Origin: Nonomuraea sp. MG754425
GTDB taxonomy: Bacteria; Actinomycetota; Actinomycetes; Streptosporangiales; Streptosporangiaceae
DNA length: 64,000 nucleotides
NCBI RefSeq assembly: GCF_021699195.1
Contig: NZ_SSXE01000004.1
Location: 52,116 to 116,115, forward strand
Reading direction: 5' to 3'
A program made the position numbers and the translations under genes. This document shows, one piece after another, positions 8,790-16,143 of the stretch (positions are counted from its first letter, which is position 1; every line of letters starts with the position of its first letter). Below the pieces are notes generated by a model. It saw only the letters and a list, made by a program, of their open reading frames with translations, was not told where the DNA came from and searched no databases.

Positions 8790-10037
8790 CTACGCGCCGG
8801 CCCCGTCGAGGGTTCCGGGTGACGGTGTGCCGCTCAGCAACCGGCCGGTGAGCAGGGCCGCGCAGGAGCCGAGGGTCAGCAGCCCGCCGGTGAGGAAGGT
8901 GCCCCGGACGCCGGTGAGCGGCAGGACCAGGGCCCCTAGGGCGGCCCCAGCCGCGATGCCCGCGTTGTAGGCGCCGGAGTTCGCCGCGAAGGCGATGTCC
9001 GTACGGCCCGGCGCGCAGTGCAGCATCGCGTTCTGCGTGACCATGAACACCGGGCCGAGCGCGCTGCCCATCAGCAGCAGGAACACCGCCGCCGCCACCG
9101 GGTGGGCGCCGAACGCGTACAGGCCGAGCATGCCCACCGACTGCGTGGCCACGGCGGCGGCCAGCGCGGACTGCGGGAAGCGGTCCAGGAAGACCCCGGT
9201 GACGCTCACCCCGGCCACGCACGCGACACCGAACCCCACGAGCAGGAGGCTGATCGCGTTCGGGGAGAACCCGCTCACGTCGCCCAGGAACGTCATGATG
9301 TAGGTGTATCCCGCGAACGCCCCGGCGGCCGACAAAGCCCCCACCGTCAGCACCGTGGCGAACCGCCGCACGTCGGGGCTGGTCGCGTAGGCGGCGGGCT
9401 CCTCCTCCGGACGCGAGGTCGGCAGCAGGACGGCGATCGTCACCAAGGAGACCAGCCCCAGGATGGCCAGCACGGCGACGGGCACCTGCCAGTCACTCTG
9501 CTGGCCCAGCCACGTCCCGGCGGGAACACCGAGTACGAGGGCGAGCGAGCCGGCGACGGACAGTGCCCCGACCACGCGTCCCCGGACCTCGGGTGCGAAC
9601 AGGCCCACCGCGACCGGTCCCATCACGGCCCAGAACAGCGCCTGGGCGAGCGCGGTCAGCAGCCGCGCCACGAGGAGCGTCCAGTAGGAGGTGGCCAGCG
9701 CCGCGACCAAGCTGGAGATCACGAGCGCGGCCAGCAACCCCGTGAGCACGTGACGCCGGGGCACGGCCCGCACGGCGTGGGCGATCGGCACGGACACGAC
9801 GGCCACCGTCACGCCGTACCCGGTGACCAGCAGGCCGACCGCCGACAGAGACACCCTCAGGTCTTCGGAGATGAGCTCCAGGAGTCCGACCGGCAGGTTC
9901 TCCGCGGTGTTGAAGGTGAGGGCGGCCAGCATCAGAGCCCCGAGCACCGCCGGCCTGTGCCATGGAGCCGGTTGCCGCGCGGCCGTACGGTCTCTTCTCG
10001 CCCTCGTCCATCGTGCCCGCGCGGCAGCATCGTCCAT
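8790..10037 (-). CDS. MFS transporter (DHA1/AraJ-like, 12 TM)
   Basis: 415-residue major facilitator with about 12 hydrophobic segments. A motif-A-like region follows TM2 (HAVRAVPRRHVL) and a motif-C-like glycine/proline segment (GSLALVLGVPAGTWLG) lies near TM5. It resembles the AraJ/YdhP/chloramphenicol-efflux branch of drug:H+ antiporters; the substrate is unknown. The N-terminus carries a basic cytoplasmic tail (RARWTRARRDRTAARQ). ATG 10037 is the start. It is convergent with the peptidase gene and has a 171-base non-coding leader region upstream, so it probably has its own promoter. Confidence 0.88.
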   Translation of the reverse strand: MDDAAARARWTRARRDRTAARQPAPWHRPAVLGALMLAALTFNTAENLPVGLLELISEDLRVSLSAVGLLVTGYGVTVAVVSVPIAHAVRAVPRRHVLTGLLAALVISSLVAALATSYWTLLVARLLTALAQALFWAVMGPVAVGLFAPEVRGRVVGALSVAGSLALVLGVPAGTWLGQQSDWQVPVAVLAILGLVSLVTIAVLLPTSRPEEEPAAYATSPDVRRFATVLTVGALSAAGAFAGYTYIMTFLGDVSGFSPNAISLLLVGFGVACVAGVSVTGVFLDRFPQSALAAAVATQSVGMLGLYAFGAHPVAAAVFLLLMGSALGPVFMVTQNAMLHCAPGRTDIAFAANSGAYNAGIAAGAALGALVLPLTGVRGTFLTGGLLTLGSCAALLTGRLLSGTPSPGTLDGAGA

Positions 10038-10208
10038 GTGGACACCCCATCAAGCCCACCAAACCCCCCGCAACCGAATTCACCTCGGCGTTGCCGTACG
10101 GGCGAGGCCCCGCGGCCGTCTGGTGTCCAGCGCGCGCGGGACGGGTTGCCGGGTGACAGCGCCAGGCTCGCGGGGGTGGGTGGCGCATCACGGTGGCCGT
10201 GGGGTGGG

Positions 10209-10283
10209 TCAGTCCAAGAAGTAGTCGGCCTGGGGCCAGATGTAGCCGGCAGCGCAGCCCTCGGAACCGGCGGGCCGGTCGGG
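10209..10283 (-). other. In-frame extension downstream of a TGA stop
   Basis: Directly after the TGA of the gene ending at 10284 the same frame stays open for 24 codons and then ends in TGA at 10209-10211. The extension has protein-like, aromatic-rich content (CAAGYIWPQADYFLD). This could be a readthrough tail, the remnant of a formerly longer protein, or chance. Nothing else gene-like was found between 10038 and 10283. Confidence 0.25.
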
Positions 10284-10589
10284 TCAGGCGGCGTTCGGGG
10301 GTGCGGTGGCGAGGACGTGGGTGATGCGGTGGGCGGCCGGGGCGAGGTGGGTCACCTCGGCGATCGGTTCGCACCACGACCACCAGAACAGCCATCGGCC
10401 CTCCTCCGGCGCCGCCGAGATGATCTCGGACAGGGCGGTGGCTTCCGGGTTGATCACGCGCAGCCGCGGCAGCCGGTCGTCCGAGGTGAGCAGGCGGGCG
10501 TGCAGGCCGCGGTCGTGCAGCAGTCTCTGCAGGTCAGTGAGGTGGCCGGCGGCCTGCGCGGCCACCTCGGGGGTGACGGGCTGGGGCAT
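10284..10589 (-). CDS. Hypothetical protein, partner of the anti-sigma-like ATPase
   Basis: 101-residue protein that I do not recognise. ATG 10589 is preceded by GGAG six bases upstream, better than the in-frame GTG at 10610. The sequence has a helical N-terminus (AAQAAGHLTDLQRLLHDRG) and a tryptophan-rich centre (GRWLFWWSWCEPI), as in small proteins that accompany DUF397/HTH regulators. It follows the ATPase gene on the same strand after 33 bases, so they are probably one operon. The frame continues open after its stop codon (see 10209-10283). Confidence 0.7.
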   Translation of the reverse strand: MPQPVTPEVAAQAAGHLTDLQRLLHDRGLHARLLTSDDRLPRLRVINPEATALSEIISAAPEEGRWLFWWSWCEPIAEVTHLAPAAHRITHVLATAPPNAA

Positions 10590-10622
10590 GGCTGACTCCA
10601 AACGTGTCACGGGGTCGGGCGG

Positions 10623-11087
10623 TCAGGCGGAACCGTGGAAGAGCTCGTCGAGTTGTGCCGGGGTCGGGTGGAGGTCGAGGTCGCACCACACCGCGCGGCG
10701 TCCGGACGCGGGCAGCCGGTAGCTGCCCCACCGGTCGCGTGACAGGGCCCGGACGATCGCCAGTCCCCGCCCGTGCTCCGCGTACAGGGTGGACGCCTGC
10801 CTCGGGACGGGGACGGGCGTCGAACGGGCCGCGCCGGGATCGGTCACCACCAGTCTGAGGAAATCCGGCCCCTGGGAGAGGGTCACCTCGATGTCGTCGT
10901 CACCGCCGTGCAGGACGGCGTTGGTGACCAGCTCGGACGCCGCCAAGACCAAGATCTCCCCGGACGGGTGCGCGGACCCCACCCAGGCGGTGACCGCTTC
11001 CCGCGCCCGATATGGGGCCCGGGTGTCGCACGCCAGCCGGATAACGCCGAGTTCCTGATGTTCAGTCAGTGTGAGAATGGGGATCAC
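10623..11087 (-). CDS. Anti-sigma-factor-like ATP-binding protein (RsbW/SpoIIAB HATPase fold)
   Basis: 154-residue single-domain HATPase_c protein. The N-box is LAASELVTNAVLHG and the G-box is EHGRGLAIVRAL. Such proteins in actinomycetes sequester sigma factors, or work with a HTH-DUF5753 regulator and a DUF397 protein; both partners are encoded divergently from 11462. The GTG start at 11087 has GAGG eight bases upstream. A TATATA hexamer at 11129-11134, readable on this strand, may be the -10 box, but no convincing -35 was found. Confidence 0.85.
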   Translation of the reverse strand: MIPILTLTEHQELGVIRLACDTRAPYRAREAVTAWVGSAHPSGEILVLAASELVTNAVLHGGDDDIEVTLSQGPDFLRLVVTDPGAARSTPVPVPRQASTLYAEHGRGLAIVRALSRDRWGSYRLPASGRRAVWCDLDLHPTPAQLDELFHGSA

Positions 11088-11461
11088 CGGACTTGCCTCG
11101 TCATTTCGTGTGCGGACCCCGAAGGGTGTATATAGTGCGGCAGATTCCAGTATGACGGGCGGCCTTTTCCTGCCGTACTGACCAATCGGACGCAGGTATG
11201 ATGCTCAACCGAACCTGAATCCGCAGTTAGCCAGCACCTTGTCGCATTTGTTCTTTATGCGGCTCTTGTATGCCACGCCATTTTCGCGATCACCCGTGGG
11301 ATAGAAGTTTCGGCCCCTCGACTGCCCTGCGATCTGTCCACAGCTTTGCGTCTCGACGGTAATTTGTGGGACAGTTTTTAACGCCATTCATCCAACAGGA
11401 TGTCGCGTTCTTGGGCGTTGGATGCGTGGCCATTGTGCGACCAGTCATGCGGAGGTAAAGC
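11088..11461. other. Divergent intergenic region with an AT-rich patch
   Basis: 374 bases between the ATPase operon and the HTH regulator, with clearly lower GC than its surroundings (about 11100-11400). It should hold both divergent promoters; TATATA at 11129-11134 and TATGAT at 11196-11201 are -10-like. It also contains a doubtful 60-codon minus-strand frame (11205-11387), listed separately. Confidence 0.6.
11205..11387 (-). CDS. Doubtful small ORF, 60 aa
   Basis: Possible 60-residue protein, basic at the C-terminal half (AYKSRIKNKCDKVL), with three cysteines. A GGA lies shortly before ATG 11387 and the fourth codon is TTA, which in actinomycetes would make it bldA-dependent. Third-position GC is low for this genome, so it may be non-coding, a relic, or a recently acquired gene. 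No family recognised. Confidence 0.25.
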   Translation of the reverse strand: MALKTVPQITVETQSCGQIAGQSRGRNFYPTGDRENGVAYKSRIKNKCDKVLANCGFRFG

Positions 11462-12280
11462 ATGCCCGCGGCACGCAAACTCGACCCCAACGCGAGCAGG
11501 ACAGCGGCCTTCGGAGCCGAACTGCGTCGCAGGCGCGAGGAAGCGCAACTCACCCAGGCGGAGCTCGGCCGGCACGCCGGATACTCCTCCAGCCAGATCG
11601 GCGCGGTGGAGGTCGGCAAACGCCCGCCCACCGAACAGTTCCTCACCGAGTGCGAGAGAGCGCTCGGCTCCGGCCTGCGCGAACTGTGGGCGTCGCTCTC
11701 CCGCCACCGCGACACCGCGCCCACCTGGTTCGCCCCCTGGTTGCAGGAGGAAGAGCAGGCGCAGTCGCTGCGCACCTGGCAGCCTCTGGTGATCCCGGGG
11801 CTGCTGCAGACGGCCGACTACGCCCGCGCCCTGCTGGAAGGCGAGTCCGGCCACGACACCGAACGCATCGACGCCCTCGTCGCCGCCCGGCTGGCCAGGC
11901 AGCAGATCCTGACCCGCACCAACCCTCCTCGCTACCTGGTGGTGCTCGACGAAGGGGTGCTCAACCGGCCCGTCGGCGGCCCCGCCGTGATGCGGGAGCA
12001 ACTGGAGCGGCTGCTGGAATCGGCGAGAGTCCCGCACATCACCCTCCAGGTGTGCCCGCTGGGAGCCAACCCCGGCCTGAGCGGGGGCATCGTCATCGCG
12101 CAGGCGCTCACCGGCACCCGTCACACGGTCTACCTGGAGACCGCCGCCGAGCCCGTCGTGACGAGCTATGCCGAGGTGGTCGAGCTGGTTAGCATGAAAC
12201 TGGATGCCATCAGGGCAGATGCCCTTCCCCAGAGGGCGTCGGTCGAGTTCATCAGGAAGATGGTGGAGAAATGGACCTGA
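11462..12280 (+). CDS. XRE-family regulator with HTH and DUF5753 domains (WhiJ-like)
   Basis: 272-residue regulator. A Cro/C1 HTH lies at about 17-72 (LRRRREEAQLTQAELGRHAG, SSQIGAVEVGKR) and a DUF5753 sensor-like domain at about 85-265 (PLVIPGLLQTADYARALL, the usual signature). Actinomycete genomes carry many such proteins paired with a DUF397 protein and an ATPase; known examples (WhiJ and the abaA locus) affect development and antibiotic production. ATG 11462 has a strong GGAGGT six bases upstream. The DUF397 gene overlaps its last 10 bases. Confidence 0.93.
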   Translation: MPAARKLDPNASRTAAFGAELRRRREEAQLTQAELGRHAGYSSSQIGAVEVGKRPPTEQFLTECERALGSGLRELWASLSRHRDTAPTWFAPWLQEEEQAQSLRTWQPLVIPGLLQTADYARALLEGESGHDTERIDALVAARLARQQILTRTNPPRYLVVLDEGVLNRPVGGPAVMREQLERLLESARVPHITLQVCPLGANPGLSGGIVIAQALTGTRHTVYLETAAEPVVTSYAEVVELVSMKLDAIRADALPQRASVEFIRKMVEKWT

Positions 12281-12483
12281 CGGCCGAGCTGGAGACGGCG
12301 GCCTGGCGCAAGGCGGAACTCTCGACCGGAAACGGCGGAGACTGCCTCGAAGTCGCACCACTGTCCGGCGGTCGTGTCGGCATTCGTGACACCGAGGCTC
12401 CCGGCCAGGCTCCCTTCGTGGTCCGGGCCGAGGTGTGGGCCGCGTTCGTCGACGGTGCGAAAAAGGGCGAGTTCGACTTCTGA
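12271..12483 (+). CDS. DUF397 domain protein
   Basis: 70-residue protein with the standard DUF397 pattern: WRKAELSTGNGGDCLEVA, then GRVGIRDTEAP, and a C-terminal FVVRAEVWAAFVDGAKKGEF. DUF397 proteins pair with HTH-DUF5753 regulators and may act as co-factors or antitoxin-like partners; the biochemical role is unproven. Its ATG lies inside the regulator gene (10-base overlap), indicating coupled expression. A perfect hairpin follows 14 bases after the stop. Confidence 0.93.
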   Translation: MDLTAELETAAWRKAELSTGNGGDCLEVAPLSGGRVGIRDTEAPGQAPFVVRAEVWAAFVDGAKKGEFDF

Positions 12484-12497
12484 CGACCCCCGACCGT

Positions 12498-12527
12498 GCA
12501 GGGCCCCGGCTGATGCCGGGGCCCTGC
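12498..12527 (+). terminator. Hairpin terminator after the HTH/DUF397 operon
   Basis: Perfect 13-bp stem (GCAGGGCCCCGGC / GCCGGGGCCCTGC) with a TGAT loop, 14 bases after the DUF397 stop. No long T-tract follows (TCATT), as is common in high-GC actinomycetes. Confidence 0.8.
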
Positions 12528-12799
12528 TCATTGAAGACCGGTCCCGGGCCGGGGCGCGTATCGGTGATGCCGTGACGGCGATCTGGAAGGAGATCCGGCC
12601 CGAGCGCTCGAAGACCTGATCAGCGACCTGGCGATCTGGCAGACCCACCCGGACTGCTACGACGGGCCGAGCGCGCGGGAACGCGCCGTCAGGGAACCGA
12701 AGGCGCGGCCCACGACCGCTTCAAGCGGTTCGTCGCGTCCGGTTCGGCCTGCACCAGGATGTTGTGCTTCTTCCGGCTCAGGTGAACCAGGGAAGCGTG
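12528..12799. other. No intact gene; possible decayed coding stretch
   Basis: Between the terminator and the deoxyribosyltransferase-like gene I find no complete gene. Short protein-like pieces in different plus-strand frames (AVTAIWKEIRPER; then LISDLAIWQTHPDCYDGP; then HDRFKRFVASGSACTRML) suggest a frameshifted relic, but none is long enough to assign. Confidence 0.35.
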
Positions 12800-13342
12800 T
12801 CAGCCCGTTCGGTCGCCGCTTGCGCAGCTCGCCAGCACGGCCCAGAGGACGTCGTCCAGATCGGCGTAGACCGGCGTGCCCGGCCGGGCGAGCTGGCAGA
12901 GCATGCGCACGTCGGGCTCCCGGGGGAAGTCCGGATGCGCCCCGACCACGATCCGCCGGCCCTCGCCCAGCGCCTGGCCGAGCTCGAACAGCGCGATCGG
13001 CTGGCTCGTCACCGCCGGGTCGCTGGCCGGGAACCAGAAGAGCGTGACCAGACCCGGCAGGTGCAGGTGGTGCTGTTCCCAACTGACCTGCTCCCAGGCG
13101 GCGGCCGGGTCGGCGATCGGGAAGTCGGCGCGGGCCGGATTGATCACCACCAGCGGCGATTCGGCCGCCGCCAGGACGTTCGCCGCCCGGACCTGCCAGC
13201 GCTCCACCCCGGTGATCCCGCCCGCCAGGAACACCGCCGGCGGGTCCGTCCGCTGCGGCCGGTAGTAGGTGGGCGCCTCGACGTAGAGGTGCCGGGCCGC
13301 GGGCCGGCGCGGCTCCGGCGGCCGGTGATGAGGACTGGTCAC
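12800..13342 (-). CDS. Nucleoside 2-deoxyribosyltransferase-like protein
   Basis: 180-residue protein with the fold signatures of the nucleoside 2-deoxyribosyltransferase family: FLAGGITG at the nucleotide loop, VVINPARADFP, and QPIALFELGQALGEG, whose Glu would be the catalytic residue. A role in nucleoside salvage or in cleaving modified nucleosides is inferred from the family only. The GTG start at 13342 overlaps the stop of a 26-codon upstream ORF (GTGA), so its translation may be coupled to that ORF. No other metabolic neighbours. Confidence 0.75.
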   Translation of the reverse strand: MTSPHHRPPEPRRPAARHLYVEAPTYYRPQRTDPPAVFLAGGITGVERWQVRAANVLAAAESPLVVINPARADFPIADPAAAWEQVSWEQHHLHLPGLVTLFWFPASDPAVTSQPIALFELGQALGEGRRIVVGAHPDFPREPDVRMLCQLARPGTPVYADLDDVLWAVLASCASGDRTG

Positions 13343-13419
13343 CGCTCCGCGACCGCCTCGTCCAGGTGACGGTGCAGGGATGTCGCCAGGGTCGCTTCGC
13401 GTTCCACAAGCCCAGCCAC
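13339..13419 (-). CDS. 26-aa leader-like ORF coupled to the deoxyribosyltransferase gene
   Basis: GTG at 13419 has a consensus AGGAGG seven bases upstream, and its TGA overlaps the GTG of the next gene (GTGA). It encodes a short amphipathic, charged peptide (starts MAGLVEREATLATSLHRH, ends DEAVAER). It may be a translational-coupling leader or the tail of a lost larger protein. No family recognised. Confidence 0.5.
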   Translation of the reverse strand: MAGLVEREATLATSLHRHLDEAVAER

Positions 13420-13585
13420 GCGCCGTCCTCCTGTTTGGTGGTGTCGCCCTGGAGCGAAAGCTTCGTCCTCACAGACGGCCCGGACGAGGGCTGCGGCCGG
13501 GCACTCACCGGCCATTCAACAACAGACGACGGTCGTGAGTTGATCTGCGGACATTACGCGGCTCAAGCCCCGGAGCAGGTTCCGC

Positions 13586-14065
13586 CTAGCTGCAGTACCT
13601 CCAGGTCGTGGTGGTGGTGCCGTAGATGCCGCCGCCGTAGATGGCCTTGATGGAGCCCGTCCACCTGATGCAGGTGCCGGCGGCGGGACCGCTGGCCGCC
13701 GCGTAGTGGGCGTAGTTGCCCTCGTCGGTGATGGTCTTCATGCCCTGACGCTCCAAGACGGCCTGCGTGTAGCTGGCGACGCCGTCCGCCCGGCCGACTC
13801 TCAGGGTGAGCACGCAGTTCTCCTTGTAGGTGCCGCTCCACAGGATGTAGACCTCACCCAAGGGCATGTTGTTCCGGTCATCCCAGAGATCCTCCCTGGT
13901 GAGCTGCGTGTAACTGCCGTTCGACCAACCGCACCCCTGCGCCGAGACGACGGCTTCGCGCAGGGTGTGCGCCGAGGCGGGCGCGGCCACGAACGCGATC
14001 GAGGCGAGCACGAGGGCAAAGGCCGAACCGATGCGCACGAGAATGCGGCGATATGTTCGAGACAT
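13586..14065 (-). CDS. Secreted hypothetical protein
   Basis: 159-residue exported protein. It has a basic N-terminus (MSRTYRRILVRIG), a hydrophobic core and AxA cleavage (APASAHT). The mature domain has four cysteines (QGCGWSNGSYTQL, ENCVLTLRVG, GTCIRWTGS, WRYCS) likely forming two disulfides, and a glycine/threonine-rich end (YGGGIYGTTTTTW). AGAGGA eight bases before ATG 14065 supports the start. I do not recognise the family. It stands alone, flanked by non-coding sequence on both sides. Confidence 0.8.
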   Translation of the reverse strand: MSRTYRRILVRIGSAFALVLASIAFVAAPASAHTLREAVVSAQGCGWSNGSYTQLTREDLWDDRNNMPLGEVYILWSGTYKENCVLTLRVGRADGVASYTQAVLERQGMKTITDEGNYAHYAAASGPAAGTCIRWTGSIKAIYGGGIYGTTTTTWRYCS

Positions 14066-14540
14066 GAAAGGTGTCCTCTCTTAGCTGCGATTTCATCCAC
14101 TCCGGCAGTCAGGTACGCGGTTGTCAACACCTGTGGATGTTCTGCGTCCTATCTGTGCATGCTCTGAGCATTCGCATTAGGGCACAGCCGGGTCACCTGG
14201 CAAGTCGGCATACGGAGTCGGTTGGTTACGGACCGTGGATGCCATCGGGGCGAGGCCGCTCCGGTAAGTTCGTTGCCGGTGGCAGAAGCGCGGCCCCGGC
14301 GGTACTTGCCTGGCGGCAGGCCGGGGCCGCGTGGCACCGATACCACGGGTGTCAGCGGCGGAAGGCGCCGGCGTGCTCGGCCACACAGTCGGCCCAGGTG
14401 CGCTCGACCTCGGAGCCGACGGACGCCGGATGTGCGGCGCGTCTCACGGAAGACGTGCTTCGTCCCAGGTCCGGGCCGCTGTCGGCGGTGCCGTGGGCCT
14501 CCCTCGATCGAGTTCGGGAGCGGCCACTAGTCTGGCGCGC
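14066..14540. other. 475-base region without a convincing gene
   Basis: No frame here has both a credible start and protein-like content. It contains the promoter of the secreted protein at its left end, a large hairpin (14290-14330), and at its right end a TAGTCT hexamer (14528-14533) placed correctly for a leaderless promoter of the SseB-domain gene whose ATG is at 14541. Confidence 0.5.
14290..14330. repeat. Inverted repeat, 11-bp perfect stem
   Basis: GCGGCCCCGGC at 14290-14300 pairs exactly with GCCGGGGCCGC at 14320-14330 across a 19-base loop. It may be a terminator or an upstream regulatory hairpin; the distance from any gene end leaves this open. Confidence 0.55.
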
Positions 14541-15410
14541 ATGCAGGCCGCGAGCCCGTTCGAGGAGCACCTCCTGCGGGCGTACGAACGAGGGGACCTG
14601 GCCCTCTGCCTGCGCCTGCTGCGCGACGGCGACCTCGCCTGTCCGATCAGCGACGCGGCGGCCGGCGGTGCGGAGCCGATCGCCTGGCCGACCGTGACGG
14701 ACGGCGTCCGGACCTGGCTCATCGGCTACACCTCCGCCGAGGCGATGCGCGCGGGCACCGGCGACGCCGTGCGGCACCACCGGATCGTGTCCATGACCGA
14801 ACTGGCGGCGGGCTGGCCGGACCTCCGCTGGGGCCTGGCGATCAACCCCGGGCTGGAGCCGTCCTTCCTCCTCGAGTCCGGGACGGTCGCCAGGCTCGCC
14901 GTTCCCACGCTGGAGCAGGACGTCGCCGCCGAGCCGGGGGCGGGCATCCCCGTCGTGCAGAAGCTGCTGCGGCCCCGCGACATCCAGGCCCTGCTGGACA
15001 GCCGCGAGCCCCGGGTGTCCGGCTACTGCCACCACGCCATGGACGTGGAGCACATCGCGACGCCGGTCGTGCTCGCCCGCGCGTTGCTCCAGGAGGAGGC
15101 GCTCACCAGCGGCGGAGCGGTGAACATCCTGCGCTGGCCGGTGGTCGGCCCGGCCCTCTACCGGACGCCGTACGGCGGGGTGGACGAGGAGGGGATGGCG
15201 GCCGTCGCCGGGTGGGTCGTCGAGGAGCCTCCGTTCGTCGGCATGGGCCTGGCGCCGAACGTCGACGAGACGATCAGGGAGTACAAGGTCAACGGGGTGG
15301 GTCTGCCCAACGGGGCGGAGATCGTGGAGTTGGGCGCCGACGGGCGGGAACGGGTCCGGGCCCGCTATGACGGCGATCGCCGATGGTGGGTGCTCATCGA
15401 GGGAGCCTGA
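14541..15410 (+). CDS. SseB-domain protein
   Basis: 289-residue cytoplasmic protein. The first half matches the SseB N-terminal domain pattern (FEEHLLRAYERGDLALCLRLL, PIAWPTVTDGVRTW, YTSAEAMRAGTG, ELAAGWPDLRWGLAINPG, ESGTVARLAVP). Actinobacterial SseB proteins are frequent near type VII (ESX-like) genes; the molecular role is unclear. Here it lies 116 bases upstream of the small-ORF/YbaB/WXG100/effector cluster, so a chaperone, accessory or immunity role for the effector is possible but unproven. There is no Shine-Dalgarno before ATG 14541; TAGTCT at -13 to -8 suggests a leaderless transcript. Confidence 0.8.
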   Translation: MQAASPFEEHLLRAYERGDLALCLRLLRDGDLACPISDAAAGGAEPIAWPTVTDGVRTWLIGYTSAEAMRAGTGDAVRHHRIVSMTELAAGWPDLRWGLAINPGLEPSFLLESGTVARLAVPTLEQDVAAEPGAGIPVVQKLLRPRDIQALLDSREPRVSGYCHHAMDVEHIATPVVLARALLQEEALTSGGAVNILRWPVVGPALYRTPYGGVDEEGMAAVAGWVVEEPPFVGMGLAPNVDETIREYKVNGVGLPNGAEIVELGADGRERVRARYDGDRRWWVLIEGA

Positions 15411-15526
15411 GCGCGTGACGCTCCGGGCGCGCTAACGGCGCGCTAGCGGCGAGGACTACCGTTCCGCCACGTTGACCGGAATGTCGTCGACGGACTGTGC
15501 AACCTGCCCGACCTCTGGAGTCAAGC

Positions 15527-15643
15527 GTGTCCGAGCCCTACTTCGACGAGCTCGCGCCGCCGCAGATCTCAGGGCCGGGACGATCATGGTATCCCGACTA
15601 TCCGCGGACGGGCGACGCTACGCGATGGCGCGTCAGCACATGA
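15527..15643 (+). CDS. 38-aa small ORF heading the effector operon
   Basis: GTG 15527 has GGAG six bases upstream, an ideal site. The peptide is acidic and aromatic/proline-rich (MSEPYFDELAPPQISGPGRS, then WYPDYPRTGDATRW). Its TGA overlaps the ATG of the next ORF (ATGA). No family recognised. Position and coupling suggest it belongs to the YbaB/WXG100/effector operon that starts 12 bases after the second small ORF. Confidence 0.5.
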   Translation: MSEPYFDELAPPQISGPGRSWYPDYPRTGDATRWRVST

Positions 15644-15726
15644 ACAACTTCAACGACTATTCGAAGGCACTGCACGCTTTCCTGCCGAAGGAAGTCGTCT
15701 GCAAACTGCCCGTCTACGAACAGTGA
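15640..15726 (+). CDS. 28-aa small ORF overlapping the previous one
   Basis: ATG 15640 overlaps the upstream stop (ATGA); no separate ribosome site is visible, so expression would depend on re-initiation or on a -1 frameshift that would fuse both peptides. Sequence: MNNFNDYSKALHAFL followed by PKEVVCKLPVYEQ, with one cysteine and lysine-rich. Its codons are less GC-rich than its neighbours'. Unknown family. Confidence 0.4.
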   Translation: MNNFNDYSKALHAFLPKEVVCKLPVYEQ

Positions 15727-15738
15727 GGTGGCCTGGCG

Positions 15739-16143
15739 GTGGAGACCGGCGACGCGGCGGGGATGCAGGTGTACGTCGACGAGTTGAAGGCGAGATTCGT
15801 GCAGTTGCAGGGCGAGGCCCTGTCGTTGCACGAGCGACTCCGGGCGGTGCGGGTGACGGAGAAGTCCCGAGACGGCCTGGTGTCGGTGACGGTCGGGGTG
15901 CGCGGCGAACTGGTCCGGCTGGACATCGATCCGCGGGTGTACCGGCGTCCGGACGCGCGGTCGCTGGCCGACGTGATCGTCGAGACGGCGCGGCGGGCGG
16001 CGGCGCGGGCGGCGGACGAGGTGGTGGAGCTCTTCGAGCCGCTGGTGCCCGCCGAGCAGATGCGGGCTCACCTGGACGGCGACCTGGAGACGGTGCTGGG
16101 GCAACTGGCGGGTCAGATGCTGGGAGAGGGCAGGCAGCGGTGA
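15739..16143 (+). CDS. YbaB/EbfC-family protein
   Basis: 134-residue protein of the YbaB/EbfC nucleoid-associated fold: DELKARFVQLQGEALSLHER (helix), then DGLVSVTVGVRGELVRLDIDPRV (the beta-sheet signature) and a C-terminal helix (LADVIVETARRAAARAADEV). In actinobacteria such paralogues often precede WXG100-like genes and large ESX effectors, where they probably act as secretion partners rather than DNA-binding proteins (inference). GTG 15739 has GAGGTGG about eight bases upstream; ATG 15763 is an alternative. Its TGA overlaps the GTG of the following gene. Confidence 0.85.
   Translation: METGDAAGMQVYVDELKARFVQLQGEALSLHERLRAVRVTEKSRDGLVSVTVGVRGELVRLDIDPRVYRRPDARSLADVIVETARRAAARAADEVVELFEPLVPAEQMRAHLDGDLETVLGQLAGQMLGEGRQR

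Noticed and set aside
8054..10037. Antibiotic biosynthetic cluster around the first SARP
   Set aside because: Only a peptidase-like gene and an exporter are adjacent; no synthase, tailoring or precursor genes are visible in the window.
14071..14540. Small genes in the 475-base gap before the SseB gene
   Set aside because: Open frames exist on both strands, but none has a ribosome site together with protein-like composition.
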